Positions 45,164 to 52,932 of a stretch of 64,000 bases of DNA are shown one piece after another. The notes under the pieces were generated by a model that searched no databases, had not been told where the DNA came from, and saw nothing but the letters and a program-made list of their open reading frames with translations. This stretch comes from Streptomyces sp. NBC_00433 (GTDB taxonomy: Bacteria > Actinomycetota > Actinomycetes > Streptomycetales > Streptomycetaceae): positions 8,922,573 to 8,986,572 of the forward strand of contig CP107926.1 of the NCBI GenBank assembly GCA_036015235.1. Direction: 5' to 3'. Positions within the stretch are counted from its first letter, which is position 1; the number at the start of each line of letters is the position of its first letter. Made by a program: the position numbers and the translations under genes.

Positions 45164-46603
45164 ATGGCAGGCACACCGATCACACAGCCGGGCGAGCAGA
45201 CCAAGCGGCGCAGGCGGGCCGGCAACCCGGCCGGGTCGACGAACGCCCTGCGCGAGGACGTGCTGAAGGTGCTGGGGGTGATGAAGGTCGCCACCGCCGA
45301 CCAGATCCAGCGCACGGCCGCCCCGCACCTGACCTACCGGCACACGGCCAAGCCGACGGCGGCTAAGCGGAAGGAGGCCCGCACGGCCGCTCACCGTGGG
45401 GCGCTGGCGGACCTGCGCGCCTCGGGGCAGGTGCTGTTCGGCGGCCACACCCGTACCGGGGAGGGCCTGCGGCTGCTCACCCAGCTGGGGCTGGACTCCG
45501 CGACGGGTCCGCTGGGCCGGCCGAAGAACGAGATCGGGGGCGCCGCCCGGGGCGCGGGCCGCTCGGGCGCGCAGCACGCGATGTCGGTCAACGAGACGAT
45601 CCTGGCCCTGCTCAGCCCGAAGCCGGACCTGGCCCTGCTGGCCGGTGAACCCCCGGAGGCGGTGGAAGCGGCCCGCGCCGCCGCCGCGCAGCCGGGACTG
45701 GGCTCGCTCGGCTCGTACGTCACCGAGGTGCACCTGCCCTACACCGGGACCTGGTCGACGCAGGGCAAGAGCGGCGTCCAGGCCGACATCGTCGTTGCGG
45801 TACCGGACGGCAGGGTGCCGCTGCTGTTCGTGGAGGTCGACAACTGCTTTGAGGAAGCCGCCGTGCTGGCGGCCAAGTTCGACAAGTACGCCCGCTTCTT
45901 CGCCCGGCAGATCACCGACACCAACGGGGAGGACCTGCCAATGTGGCGCCAGAAGTGGAGCGCCACGCCCACCGGCTACGGCGACGCGCCGCACCCACCG
46001 GTGCTGCTGGTCTTCAACCAGATCGGGCCCCGCAACGCGAAGGCGACCATGAAGCAAGTCGCGGGACGCACCCTTCACCACTGGCAGGGCGAGCGCCACC
46101 GGCAGCACAGCACCTACGACGGGTGCATCCCGATCGTGGCGACCACGCTGGAGCGCTTGCGCGAGCACGGCCCGGCCGGGCCTGCGTTCTGGCGCTTCGG
46201 CCGCTCCGGCTTCCAGCCGCTGGACGACGCGGTGGGCAACCCTCGCAAAGTCGCCGCCGACGCGGCTTACCGGGCCGCCGAGGCCCGCCGGGTAGAGCAG
46301 CTCCGGGCCAAGGAGGCCGCCGAGCGTGAGGCCCGCCGGCCGAAGTGCACCCGCTGCGGCACGAAATTCACCGACCAGCGGTGGAAGGAGTCCGAAGAGG
46401 ACGCTTGGGGTACCCCGACCGACAGCCACCCCAAGCTGTGCGGGGACTGCAAACTGCTCGCGCTCGAGGTGGAGCGGATCCGCAAGGCCGCGAAGAAGGA
46501 AGCTGACCGCAAGCGCCGCGAGGCGGCCAAGGCCGCGAAGGAGGCAGCCGAAGCCGAAGCCGCCCGCAAGGCGAGCGGGATTCTGGGGCGCTTCCGCCGC
46601 TGA
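45164..46603 (+). CDS. Replication-relaxation family protein (Replic_Relax)
   Basis: About 479 residues from ATG 45164 with GGGGAGG upstream. Residues 25-110 form a winged-helix region (LREDVLKVLGVMKVATADQI, RGALADLRASGQVLFGG). The middle holds an acidic EVDNC site (LLFVEVDNCFEEAAVLAAKFDKYARFF) as in the family, and the C-terminus a CTRCG...CGDC zinc ribbon plus a long charged coiled tail. Replic_Relax proteins are typical of Streptomyces plasmids and integrative elements and are thought to act in replication initiation or relaxation. This supports a plasmid-like origin for this part. Confidence 0.8.
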   Translation: MAGTPITQPGEQTKRRRRAGNPAGSTNALREDVLKVLGVMKVATADQIQRTAAPHLTYRHTAKPTAAKRKEARTAAHRGALADLRASGQVLFGGHTRTGEGLRLLTQLGLDSATGPLGRPKNEIGGAARGAGRSGAQHAMSVNETILALLSPKPDLALLAGEPPEAVEAARAAAAQPGLGSLGSYVTEVHLPYTGTWSTQGKSGVQADIVVAVPDGRVPLLFVEVDNCFEEAAVLAAKFDKYARFFARQITDTNGEDLPMWRQKWSATPTGYGDAPHPPVLLVFNQIGPRNAKATMKQVAGRTLHHWQGERHRQHSTYDGCIPIVATTLERLREHGPAGPAFWRFGRSGFQPLDDAVGNPRKVAADAAYRAAEARRVEQLRAKEAAEREARRPKCTRCGTKFTDQRWKESEEDAWGTPTDSHPKLCGDCKLLALEVERIRKAAKKEADRKRREAAKAAKEAAEAEAARKASGILGRFRR

Positions 46604-46878
46604 CAGTGGGGGTTCGCTCCAGCCTCGCGTTCGCTCGGGAAAGGGCCTGGAGCGTAGTGCGGGTCTCAAGGCCCGTCCAGGCCTGCGGCAGTGTCCTCTG
46701 CGGGGCGACCTTGCACATTCCAGCTCTACCTTGCGTGGGACATTGCACAAGGCAGTTGGATCTTGCATACGGCTGGCGCTTCGGGGCTCCCACCTCGCTG
46801 AAGGTTGATCGACACGAAGGCGAGGTCGGCCAGGTAGGTGTCGGGCCTTCCCCGTGAAGGTGGGCACGCGGTTATTGA

Positions 46879-47775
46879 TCACGCGGCGAGTGTGAGTTTA
46901 GCGGTGTGGTGTCGGTGTTCGTATTCGTTGGGGCTGAGGTGGCCGTTGGCGGAGTGCCGGCGGCGGGTGTTGTAGCGGGTCAGCCAGGCGAAGACGGTTC
47001 TGCGGCAGGTGTCGGAGTCGCCGTAGTCGGTGGCGCCCTGGAGGGTCTCGTGTTTGAGGGAGGCGTGGAAGCTTTCGCAGGCCGCGTTGTCGGCGCTGGT
47101 GCCGATCGCGCCCATCGAGCGGGTGACCCCGAGCTGGTCGCAGAGGCCGGCGTAGGCCCGGGATCCGTATTGCGCTCCGTGGTCGCAGTGGAACACTGCG
47201 CCGTCCAGGCGGCCGCGGGTCGAGGCTGCCATCCGCAGTGCGTCGGTGACCAGGCCGGTGCGCATGTGGTCGGCGATGGACCAGCCGACGACCTTGCGGC
47301 TGAAGCAGTCCAGCACGGTCGCGAGATAGAGGAACTCCCCGCCTGCGAGCGGGAGATACGTGATGTCGCCCATGTATTTGCGACCCGGCTCGGTGGCGGT
47401 GAAGTCCCGCTGGAACAGGTCCGGGACCGGTGAGGCTGCCGGGTCCGGGACGGTGGTGCGCACGCGTCTGCGCAGGCGGATGCCGGTGATGGAGAACGTT
47501 CGCATGACCCGGGCGATCCTCTTTTCGTTGACCCGCCGCCCTTTCTCGCGGAGCTCGGCCGTGATTCGCGGGGAGCCGTAGGCGCCGCCGGACTCGCCGT
47601 GGACCTGACGGATCTCCTCGGCCAGGACCCGGTCCTCCCGCTGCCGGGTGGCCCGGGCCTCGGCGCCGGCGAGCCACTTGTAGTAGCTGGACCGGTTCAC
47701 ATCCAGGACCTGGCAGAGCCGCTTCACCTCGTAGGTGTCCCGGTGGTCGTCAACGAACTGGAAGCGGCTCCTCAC
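46879..47775 (-). CDS. IS3-family transposase OrfB (integrase core)
   Basis: A 298-residue protein. HTH_21-like start (YEVKRLCQVLDVNRSSYYKW), then the rve DDE core: GDITYLPLAGGEFLYLATVL (D), VFHCDHGAQYGSRAY (D) and MGAIGTSADNAACESFHASL (E), ending TRYNTRRRHSANGHLSPNEY. It overlaps orfA by 4 nt (GTGA), allowing translational coupling or frameshift fusion. Confidence 0.92.
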   Translation of the reverse strand: MRSRFQFVDDHRDTYEVKRLCQVLDVNRSSYYKWLAGAEARATRQREDRVLAEEIRQVHGESGGAYGSPRITAELREKGRRVNEKRIARVMRTFSITGIRLRRRVRTTVPDPAASPVPDLFQRDFTATEPGRKYMGDITYLPLAGGEFLYLATVLDCFSRKVVGWSIADHMRTGLVTDALRMAASTRGRLDGAVFHCDHGAQYGSRAYAGLCDQLGVTRSMGAIGTSADNAACESFHASLKHETLQGATDYGDSDTCRRTVFAWLTRYNTRRRHSANGHLSPNEYEHRHHTAKLTLAA

Positions 47776-48116
47776 CAGTTCGTCTCTCCGGCGAAATACT
47801 TGGCCGCCTTGCGGAGGATGTCCCGCTCGGTGGCGAGCTTGCGCTCACTTGCCTCCAACTCGGCCACCCGGGCCTCCAGCTGTCGGACCCGCTCGTGCGG
47901 ATCAGCGGACGGCACGGCCTCCCGGGGCTGGGCGCCCGGCTTCGCAGCCGCGGCGGTGATGCCACGGCGTTCGCGGTCCCGCAGCACCCACTCCCGCAGG
48001 GTCGCCCTGTTGACGCCCAGGTCAGCGGCGATGCTCTTGTAGATCGCCCCGGGTGTGGACTCGTACAGGGCCACGGCATCGGCCTTGAACTCGTCCGAGT
48101 AGTCCTTCATCGCCAT
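47772..48116 (-). CDS. IS3-family transposase OrfA (HTH_Tnp)
   Basis: About 114 residues from ATG 48116 (MAMKDYSDEFKADAVALYES). Helix-turn-helix SIAADLGVNRATLREWV, then a leucine-zipper-like segment (RVRQLEARVAELEASERKLATERDILRKA). Complete. Confidence 0.9.
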   Translation of the reverse strand: MAMKDYSDEFKADAVALYESTPGAIYKSIAADLGVNRATLREWVLRDRERRGITAAAAKPGAQPREAVPSADPHERVRQLEARVAELEASERKLATERDILRKAAKYFAGETNW

Positions 48117-48178
48117 CGGCGGTCTTCTCGCTTCCTCCGGATCAAGCAGATCCAGTATCAGCGTGTCCACCACTCAGG

Positions 48179-48375
48179 GGGAGGACCCTTCCTCCAACTC
48201 CCCGTCCCACAGCCCGTACAGCAGCTGGCGCGCGTTCTCCATCCGCTCGTAGACCACCAGGCCCTCGGGCTGCCCGACCAGGGCGTAGCGACCGTACGTG
48301 GCCGGGGCGCTACCGGGCCCGTAGACGCGCAAGAGGTCGGCCAGAGGCTCGCGGTGTCGGTGGTCGCCCGTAGGA
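48179..48375 (-). pseudogene. Gene fragment cut by the IS3 element
   Basis: The minus strand reads LADLLRVYGPGSAPATYGRY, ALVGQPEGLVVYERMENARQ, LLYGLWDGELEEG, then runs into the IS3 end. It has ordinary protein composition but no recognised family. The 3' part beyond the insertion was not found on the other side. Confidence 0.45.
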
Positions 48376-48403
48376 TTTTCCGCAATGGGGACAGGAGGGC
48401 GAT

Positions 48404-49429
48404 ATGGCGAATGACGGTATTGATCGCCGGGCGATCGAGCGGCACGTCAAGGAGATCAACAAGGTGTACCAGCAGGTCGCCAAGAAGTACCCGGTCACTG
48501 TGCCGGTTCAGGGCCGGGGATTCGCCATGTCTGCTGGCGTTGTCGGCGGAGGCATCGAGCATGACCCGGAGCTTGTTCGCCTTCTGATGGTGTTCGGCGA
48601 GGAGACAGCGAACTACGTTGGTCCGGAGGCCTTCGTCGAACTGTTCGGGAAGTCGGTGGAGGACGTCGACGTCCTTGCGCACGCCCTGGAGCGGGACGGA
48701 TTGATCCAGTCCTCGAACACCTTCGGCGGCAGTCGGTACAGGATCACTGACGATGGCCGCGTGGAACTGCGGCGTCTTGGTCAGCTACGCGAGGATCCCG
48801 CGGCACGACATCGCTATGCCACCGACGCTTTCCTGCGCTGGCTCTACACCACGGCCCACGACCAGCGTCCTGTTGACCCTGCGAGATTCCTCACCGCCGT
48901 GGAGGCCGCCTTCGCCGGAAGTGATCTGACAGGCACCGAGCTGCACTACGCCCTGGCGCGCCTGACCCACTCCGGCCTTGTCAACGAAATCGGCACCGAG
49001 CCCAAGACCGTCGCAATCACCATCGACGGCATCGACTGCGTACTGTCTGGAGCGTCCGTGAGTGACTACCTGAATCGCACTCGTCCCGGGGACTACTACA
49101 GCATCAACGGAACGAATGTTGTCGCGGGCTCGCAAGGTAGCGTCGTGCAGAACAACCACAACGGCTTCGATGTGAGCGCCCTTCGCAACTTCGCCGCCAT
49201 GGTTCAGCAGTTCGCGCCCAGCCTCGGTGCGGAACCGGATCAGCAAGAACAACTGGTCCGCGACGCACAACTCCTCACGGAGGAAGCCGACAACCCTGAG
49301 CCAGGGCGTATCCGGACAGCCTACGAGCGCGTGATGACCGGGTTGCGGGGCATCACCACCGCCTCCGCAGGCGTGGTCGCGGTCATCAGCCAGGGTGAGG
49401 AGGCGTACCGGGTCTTCACCGGGGGTTGA
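48404..49429 (+). CDS. Winged-helix-like hypothetical protein with amyloid-like NVVAGSQGSVVQNN motif
   Basis: A 341-residue protein; ATG with AGGAGGG upstream. Residues 60-210 contain two predicted winged-helix units (FVELFGKSVEDVDVLAHALE, LTGTELHYALARLTHSGLV). Near residue 230 is INGTNVVAGSQGSVVQNNHN, a glycine/asparagine-rich stretch seen in bacterial conflict proteins as a possible oligomerisation or amyloid-signalling motif. The C-terminal 100 residues are helical and end in a hydrophobic stretch (ITTASAGVVAVISQG). No enzyme motif. Assignment to defence is inference from context. Confidence 0.65.
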   Translation: MANDGIDRRAIERHVKEINKVYQQVAKKYPVTVPVQGRGFAMSAGVVGGGIEHDPELVRLLMVFGEETANYVGPEAFVELFGKSVEDVDVLAHALERDGLIQSSNTFGGSRYRITDDGRVELRRLGQLREDPAARHRYATDAFLRWLYTTAHDQRPVDPARFLTAVEAAFAGSDLTGTELHYALARLTHSGLVNEIGTEPKTVAITIDGIDCVLSGASVSDYLNRTRPGDYYSINGTNVVAGSQGSVVQNNHNGFDVSALRNFAAMVQQFAPSLGAEPDQQEQLVRDAQLLTEEADNPEPGRIRTAYERVMTGLRGITTASAGVVAVISQGEEAYRVFTGG

Positions 49430-49489
49430 GATACGGGGTAGTGAAGGTGGCAGGGGCAGGATTTTACCGAGGGTTGACCCCTGTCACCT

Positions 49490-49700
49490 TCACCAGCGCA
49501 TGCCGAGTGCGTCGAGTTCCTGGCGCCGTTCCGCGCTCAGCTTGTCGGCCCGGCGCCTGCAGTTGTCGACGAACAGCCCCAGTTTCACGGCGATCTGCGA
49601 CCCGTCCAGTTCGCTGAGCTGGACGACCGCCTTGCGGGGAACAGCCTGGAGGCTGCCCTCGCGGGCGTGGAACTCCTTGGCCGCCCGTGGGGAGTGACCC
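49490..49700 (-). pseudogene. 3' fragment of a terminal helicase
   Basis: AAKEFHAREGSLQAVPRKAV, then LGLFVDNCRRRADKLSAERR and ELDALGMRW*, is about 80% identical to the end of the telomeric helicase at 60575-63103 and in the same orientation. Upstream coding sequence is missing. A second, much shorter tail (ELGMRW*) lies at 49857-49880. The rest of 49430-49987 holds no gene. Confidence 0.8.
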
Positions 49701-49987
49701 GGACCGCCCCGGCAGGGGCGCTGTACGCCCGTGTGGCGGGCTGATGTCAGCAGCCGGTTCCCGTTCATCCCGCGTCAGCGAGGTGCACATGGCGGCGAAC
49801 TAGGGTCGTGCCCGGCCTCTCGGTGGGTCCGGGCCCGGCCCTTGTTCGCGCGGCTCTACCAGCGCATGCCCAGCTCGGTCCGACCAGCGAACGATCCCGG
49901 CGTTCATAGGCCGGAGGACGTCTGGGGCTGGCAGGCTGCCGGGCATGGATGCAAGCTGGCCCGAGCGGCGGGTGTACGGGGCGGACC

Positions 49988-50110
49988 ATGACGACTTGGA
50001 GCCGGGCCCCGAGGAAGGGTCGCGAATACGTCGAACTGGTGGGCGGCCCCTTGGACGGGCTCAATGCTGAGGTGACGCGCGGGGAGGGGAGCCGGCGGAA
50101 TGAATTCTGA
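49988..50110 (+). CDS. Forty-residue small protein, coupled to the next gene
   Basis: ATG at 49988. The product MTTWSRAPRKGREYVELVGG, then PLDGLNAEVTRG and a short tail, matches the YVELxGGPxDG pattern common in small Streptomyces and phage proteins. Its stop lies 10 bp inside the next gene, implying translational coupling. Confidence 0.55.
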   Translation: MTTWSRAPRKGREYVELVGGPLDGLNAEVTRGEGSRRNEF

Positions 50111-51017
50111 GCGAGCCGGGCACGTGAGCGACGCGGGAGTGCGGCTCCGGCATGTCGAGGAAGTCCCCGAGGGGGAACTCACCGGATACGCCCACATCGT
50201 GGTGGTGCCGCCCGCGCCGGAACTCGCGCACGCCCCGCTCCTGCGACTGGTGACCCCGCGGTCCTCCGCGATCGTGTCGATGCATCGCGTATTGGGCGGA
50301 CCCGGTGCGGCGCTCACAGTGGCGGAACCGGCCCGGGAGGAGATCACCCCCCGGGGGCGGTCCGCGCATCAGCGCATACTCGACTACGCGCTGCCGCCCG
50401 GCCCCGCCGACGGCCCGCTCCTGTACCGCGTGGCGTGGGATGTCTCCGGAATCGACCCGCGCATGGGACAGGCCCGCGCGGAGGTCCTGCTCGCCCGCGT
50501 CCAACTCGCCGTTCCTGCCGACGGCGGTGACCGGGTCCTCAGCCAACGGATGCTGCGACTTGAGTGGTACACCCCCGGCCCGGGTCAGGAGATCGACCGC
50601 CTGAGCCGGCTGGCCGCTGACGACACCCTGCCCGCCTCGCTCACCGATGCCCTGGCGAACCTGATCGAGGCCGACGCGAAATCGGTGCCGGCCTGTCCGT
50701 ACTGCTCCCTGCGCTGGGAGATCGACCTGCTGGACGTGGCCGACCGCCTGTGGGAGGAGGCCGACCGCCACGGCAGTACCCGGATCACCGCCGTCCTGCT
50801 GCCCTGGACTCCCACGACCGAGCACCGCGACGAGCACTGGCCGTGTTCCTGCCCCCGCGGCCGCCCGCAAGTGCGCTATCCGCAAGGCACTCAGCACGTC
50901 CCCCAGCGCCGCCCGACGCCCCCGCTTCCCTCGCAGGACGAGGTACGGCAACGACTGGCCGCCGCCCGCGCCCGCCACCGATCCCGGCGTGAGGCCCACG
51001 TCGACCCGGCACGCTGA
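50100..51017 (+). CDS. Hypothetical protein with CPYC...CSC cysteines
   Basis: A 305-residue protein starting at ATG 50100 (GGGGAGGGGAG upstream). Well-behaved coding sequence with RLRHVEEVPEGELTGYAHIV, VLSQRMLRLEWYTPGPGQEI, then CPYCSLRWEIDLLDVADRLW, probably a metal site. The TGA stop at 51015-51017 coincides with the outer edge of a transposon inverted repeat, so the last residues may have been altered by the insertion. No family recognised. Confidence 0.65.
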   Translation: MNSERAGHVSDAGVRLRHVEEVPEGELTGYAHIVVVPPAPELAHAPLLRLVTPRSSAIVSMHRVLGGPGAALTVAEPAREEITPRGRSAHQRILDYALPPGPADGPLLYRVAWDVSGIDPRMGQARAEVLLARVQLAVPADGGDRVLSQRMLRLEWYTPGPGQEIDRLSRLAADDTLPASLTDALANLIEADAKSVPACPYCSLRWEIDLLDVADRLWEEADRHGSTRITAVLLPWTPTTEHRDEHWPCSCPRGRPQVRYPQGTQHVPQRRPTPPLPSQDEVRQRLAAARARHRSRREAHVDPAR

Positions 51018-51142
51018 GCTTGTGCTTTAACCAACGGTCACATTCCCCGCCCGCCCCGGGCCGTTCGGCCCCGCTCCGCCGGAGGGTAGGTTCGCTTCTG
51101 TCAGCGACAGGCTGACCGAATCAGCAGCGCGAAGGGCCCGAT

Positions 51143-51328
51143 GTGACGCACGAGATGGACATTCAGATCGGGACTGACGTGCGGATTACAGGAGGACCGT
51201 TCACGGACTTCACGAGCCCCGTCGTGGCTGTCGACCATGTTCGGGGCCGTGTCGAGTTGACGGTGGACATCTTCGGCGACGCCACCAGGATCGATATCCC
51301 TTTGTCGGATGTCGTGAGAGTTGTCTGA
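51143..51328 (+). CDS. Stand-alone KOW-domain small protein (NusG C-terminus-like)
   Basis: A 61-residue protein with a GTG start. The sequence IGTDVRITGGPFTDFTSPVV, AVDHVRGRVELTVDIFGDAT, RIDIPLSDVVRVV follows the KOW pattern of the NusG C-terminal domain (GxxVxIxxGPFxxFxxxV...RVxVxVxIFGxxT). It has no NusG N-terminal domain. It sits inside the inverted repeats of the element and ends 10 bp from the convergent transposase gene. A role in transcription or ribosome binding is suggested by the fold only. Confidence 0.72.
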   Translation: MTHEMDIQIGTDVRITGGPFTDFTSPVVAVDHVRGRVELTVDIFGDATRIDIPLSDVVRVV

Positions 51329-51337
51329 GCTTTTCTC

Positions 51338-52789
51338 TTATGGTCTGATCCGGTCGCGTTCGGCGATGGTCTCGGGGCGCCGGACGGTTTTGCCCACGTC
51401 GTAGCGGGTGGCGGGTTGCTGGTTCTTCGAGCCGAGCGGTCTGCCGGGGCCAGGTCGGGTCGGTTTGGGAACCCGGGCCGGGCAGGGCAGCGTCGGGCGG
51501 AGGTTCCTGAACCCCCGGCGGACCCGGGCCGGGGTGAGCCTGTTCGGTTGGACCGGTCTCTCCCAGGGGCGGCGGACGTCCTCGGCGAGTGGCCGGGCAA
51601 GACGGAGCTGGGTGTGGGCGACGATGATCAGCCACGTCCACCGGTCCGCCGCCTCTGGTGTGCGGAGCTTGGGTCGGGTCCAGCCGAGGGTTTGCTTGAT
51701 CATCCGGAACGTGTGCTCCAGGTCGAATCTCCGCAGGAACGCTTGCCAGCGAAGATCGACATCGGTGCCGGTCATGCCGATGGCAGAGGACCACAGCCAC
51801 AGCGGCAGCGGCTGCCCGCCACCGGGCAGCTTGTCGACCTGCAGGCGGATCAGTGTCCCCTCGATGATGGGCAGTTCGCCGTCGTGGTCGATCCACGCGG
51901 AGCGGGTGGTGAGGCGGGGGTGGAGACGGTCCCAGGCCATCGCCCGTGCGGCACCGTAACGGTCAGTGACCTGGACGGTCGCCGTGTCTGGTTCGCCCCA
52001 AGTCTCGGACCTGGCGAAGCGGAACTCCTTGCCGTGCTTCGGCGGCCGCCCTCCCTGGGGATAGGCCAGGGCGTACTCCAGCGGTGTGGGTGTCGGCCGG
52101 CGCATGACACGGTCCGAGCGCATCCGGCCCAGGATCTCGACGGGCAGCCCGCCGAGAAGGTGGGCCATGCGCGGGGCGTCGTAGCCGGCGTCGAAGATGA
52201 CCAGGATGTCCTGACCGCCCTCGCGCCAGCGTCCGCCGGCGATGAGGTCCTCGACCACGCGGCGGACCTGGCGGGCGGTGACCTTGGCGACGTCGTCCTC
52301 GGGGCCGAGTCGGACGGCGTCCAGCAGCTGGCACCAAGACGTGCGGCCGGCCTCCAGCGCAGCGACGAACGAGTACGGCCAGCCCGGGATCATCAGGTGC
52401 TGGTCCCGGCCGCGGCCGAAGGTGTGGCAGAAGAGCCTGTCCGCGCTGCACTCGGCGTCCGGCCGCAGCCAGTTGCTCACGTCCACAGCCAGGACGAGCC
52501 GGTTGTCGGCCGCCTTCGGCTGGGGCAGCGCGGCCAACGTCCGCCGCAACCTGTCGGCGTCGAGACGGCCCCGGTTGAGCGCGTCGTACAGCGCGCCGTG
52601 CCCACGCCGGTGCTCGGCCAGGAGCGTCAGATCCACCGGCGACGTCACCGGCCCGTCCGCACATAGCAGCGCGTCCGCGAGCTCGAACAGTTCGTCACGC
52701 CGCGCGGTCAGACAGGCGAAGAAGTCCTCCCGGAAGCGTGACGCTTCCGCGAACTGCTCCGGCCGGACATCGTGGTGCAGCAGACTCAT
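51338..52789 (-). CDS. DDE transposase, IS4/IS701-like (NF041680 type), copy 1
   Basis: A 483-residue protein starting at ATG 52789. Blocks are LVLAVDVSNWLRPDAECSAD (D), DILVIFDAGYDAPRMAHLLG (D) and WQAFLRRFDLEHTFRMIKQT (E), then WTRPKLRTPEAADRWTWLII and a basic proline-rich tail. It is intact and about 65% identical to copy 2. I recall this group as NF041680 in NCBI annotation; the number is from memory. Confidence 0.85.
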   Translation of the reverse strand: MSLLHHDVRPEQFAEASRFREDFFACLTARRDELFELADALLCADGPVTSPVDLTLLAEHRRGHGALYDALNRGRLDADRLRRTLAALPQPKAADNRLVLAVDVSNWLRPDAECSADRLFCHTFGRGRDQHLMIPGWPYSFVAALEAGRTSWCQLLDAVRLGPEDDVAKVTARQVRRVVEDLIAGGRWREGGQDILVIFDAGYDAPRMAHLLGGLPVEILGRMRSDRVMRRPTPTPLEYALAYPQGGRPPKHGKEFRFARSETWGEPDTATVQVTDRYGAARAMAWDRLHPRLTTRSAWIDHDGELPIIEGTLIRLQVDKLPGGGQPLPLWLWSSAIGMTGTDVDLRWQAFLRRFDLEHTFRMIKQTLGWTRPKLRTPEAADRWTWLIIVAHTQLRLARPLAEDVRRPWERPVQPNRLTPARVRRGFRNLRPTLPCPARVPKPTRPGPGRPLGSKNQQPATRYDVGKTVRRPETIAERDRIRP

Positions 52790-52932
52790 TCCCCCACGGC
52801 CTTCGTCGAGTTCAAGTGCATCCTTGGTCGGGGCACATGATCAGATGAAGGCCGTGTCCACCTCCGGCAAACTCCCGAACGAGTGATCCCGTTCGAGGCG
52901 CCGTTCCGGCCCAGTGGATAAAGCACAAGCTG

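Larger units (their letters stand above)
46855..48176 (-). mobile_element. IS3-family element
   Basis: The two outer ends pair imperfectly: TGAAGGTGGGCACGCGGTTA at 46855 and, inverted, TGAGTGGTGGACACGCTGAT ending at 48176. Between them are orfA and orfB in the usual arrangement. The insertion truncated a minus-strand gene whose C-terminal part remains at 48179-48375. Confidence 0.8.
51017..52931. mobile_element. DDE insertion element (NF041680-like) with a KOW passenger gene
   Basis: AGCTTGTGCTTTAACC at 51017-51032 pairs, inverted, with GGATAAAGCACAAGCT at 52916-52931 (15/16). Inside are a small plus-strand gene and the minus-strand transposase. It is about 330 bp longer than its neighbour copy because of the passenger. 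Confidence 0.75.

Noticed and set aside
44987..46882. 631-codon minus-strand frame opposite the replication-relaxation gene
   Set aside because: Mirror of the plus-strand Replic_Relax gene, which has domains and a ribosome-binding site.
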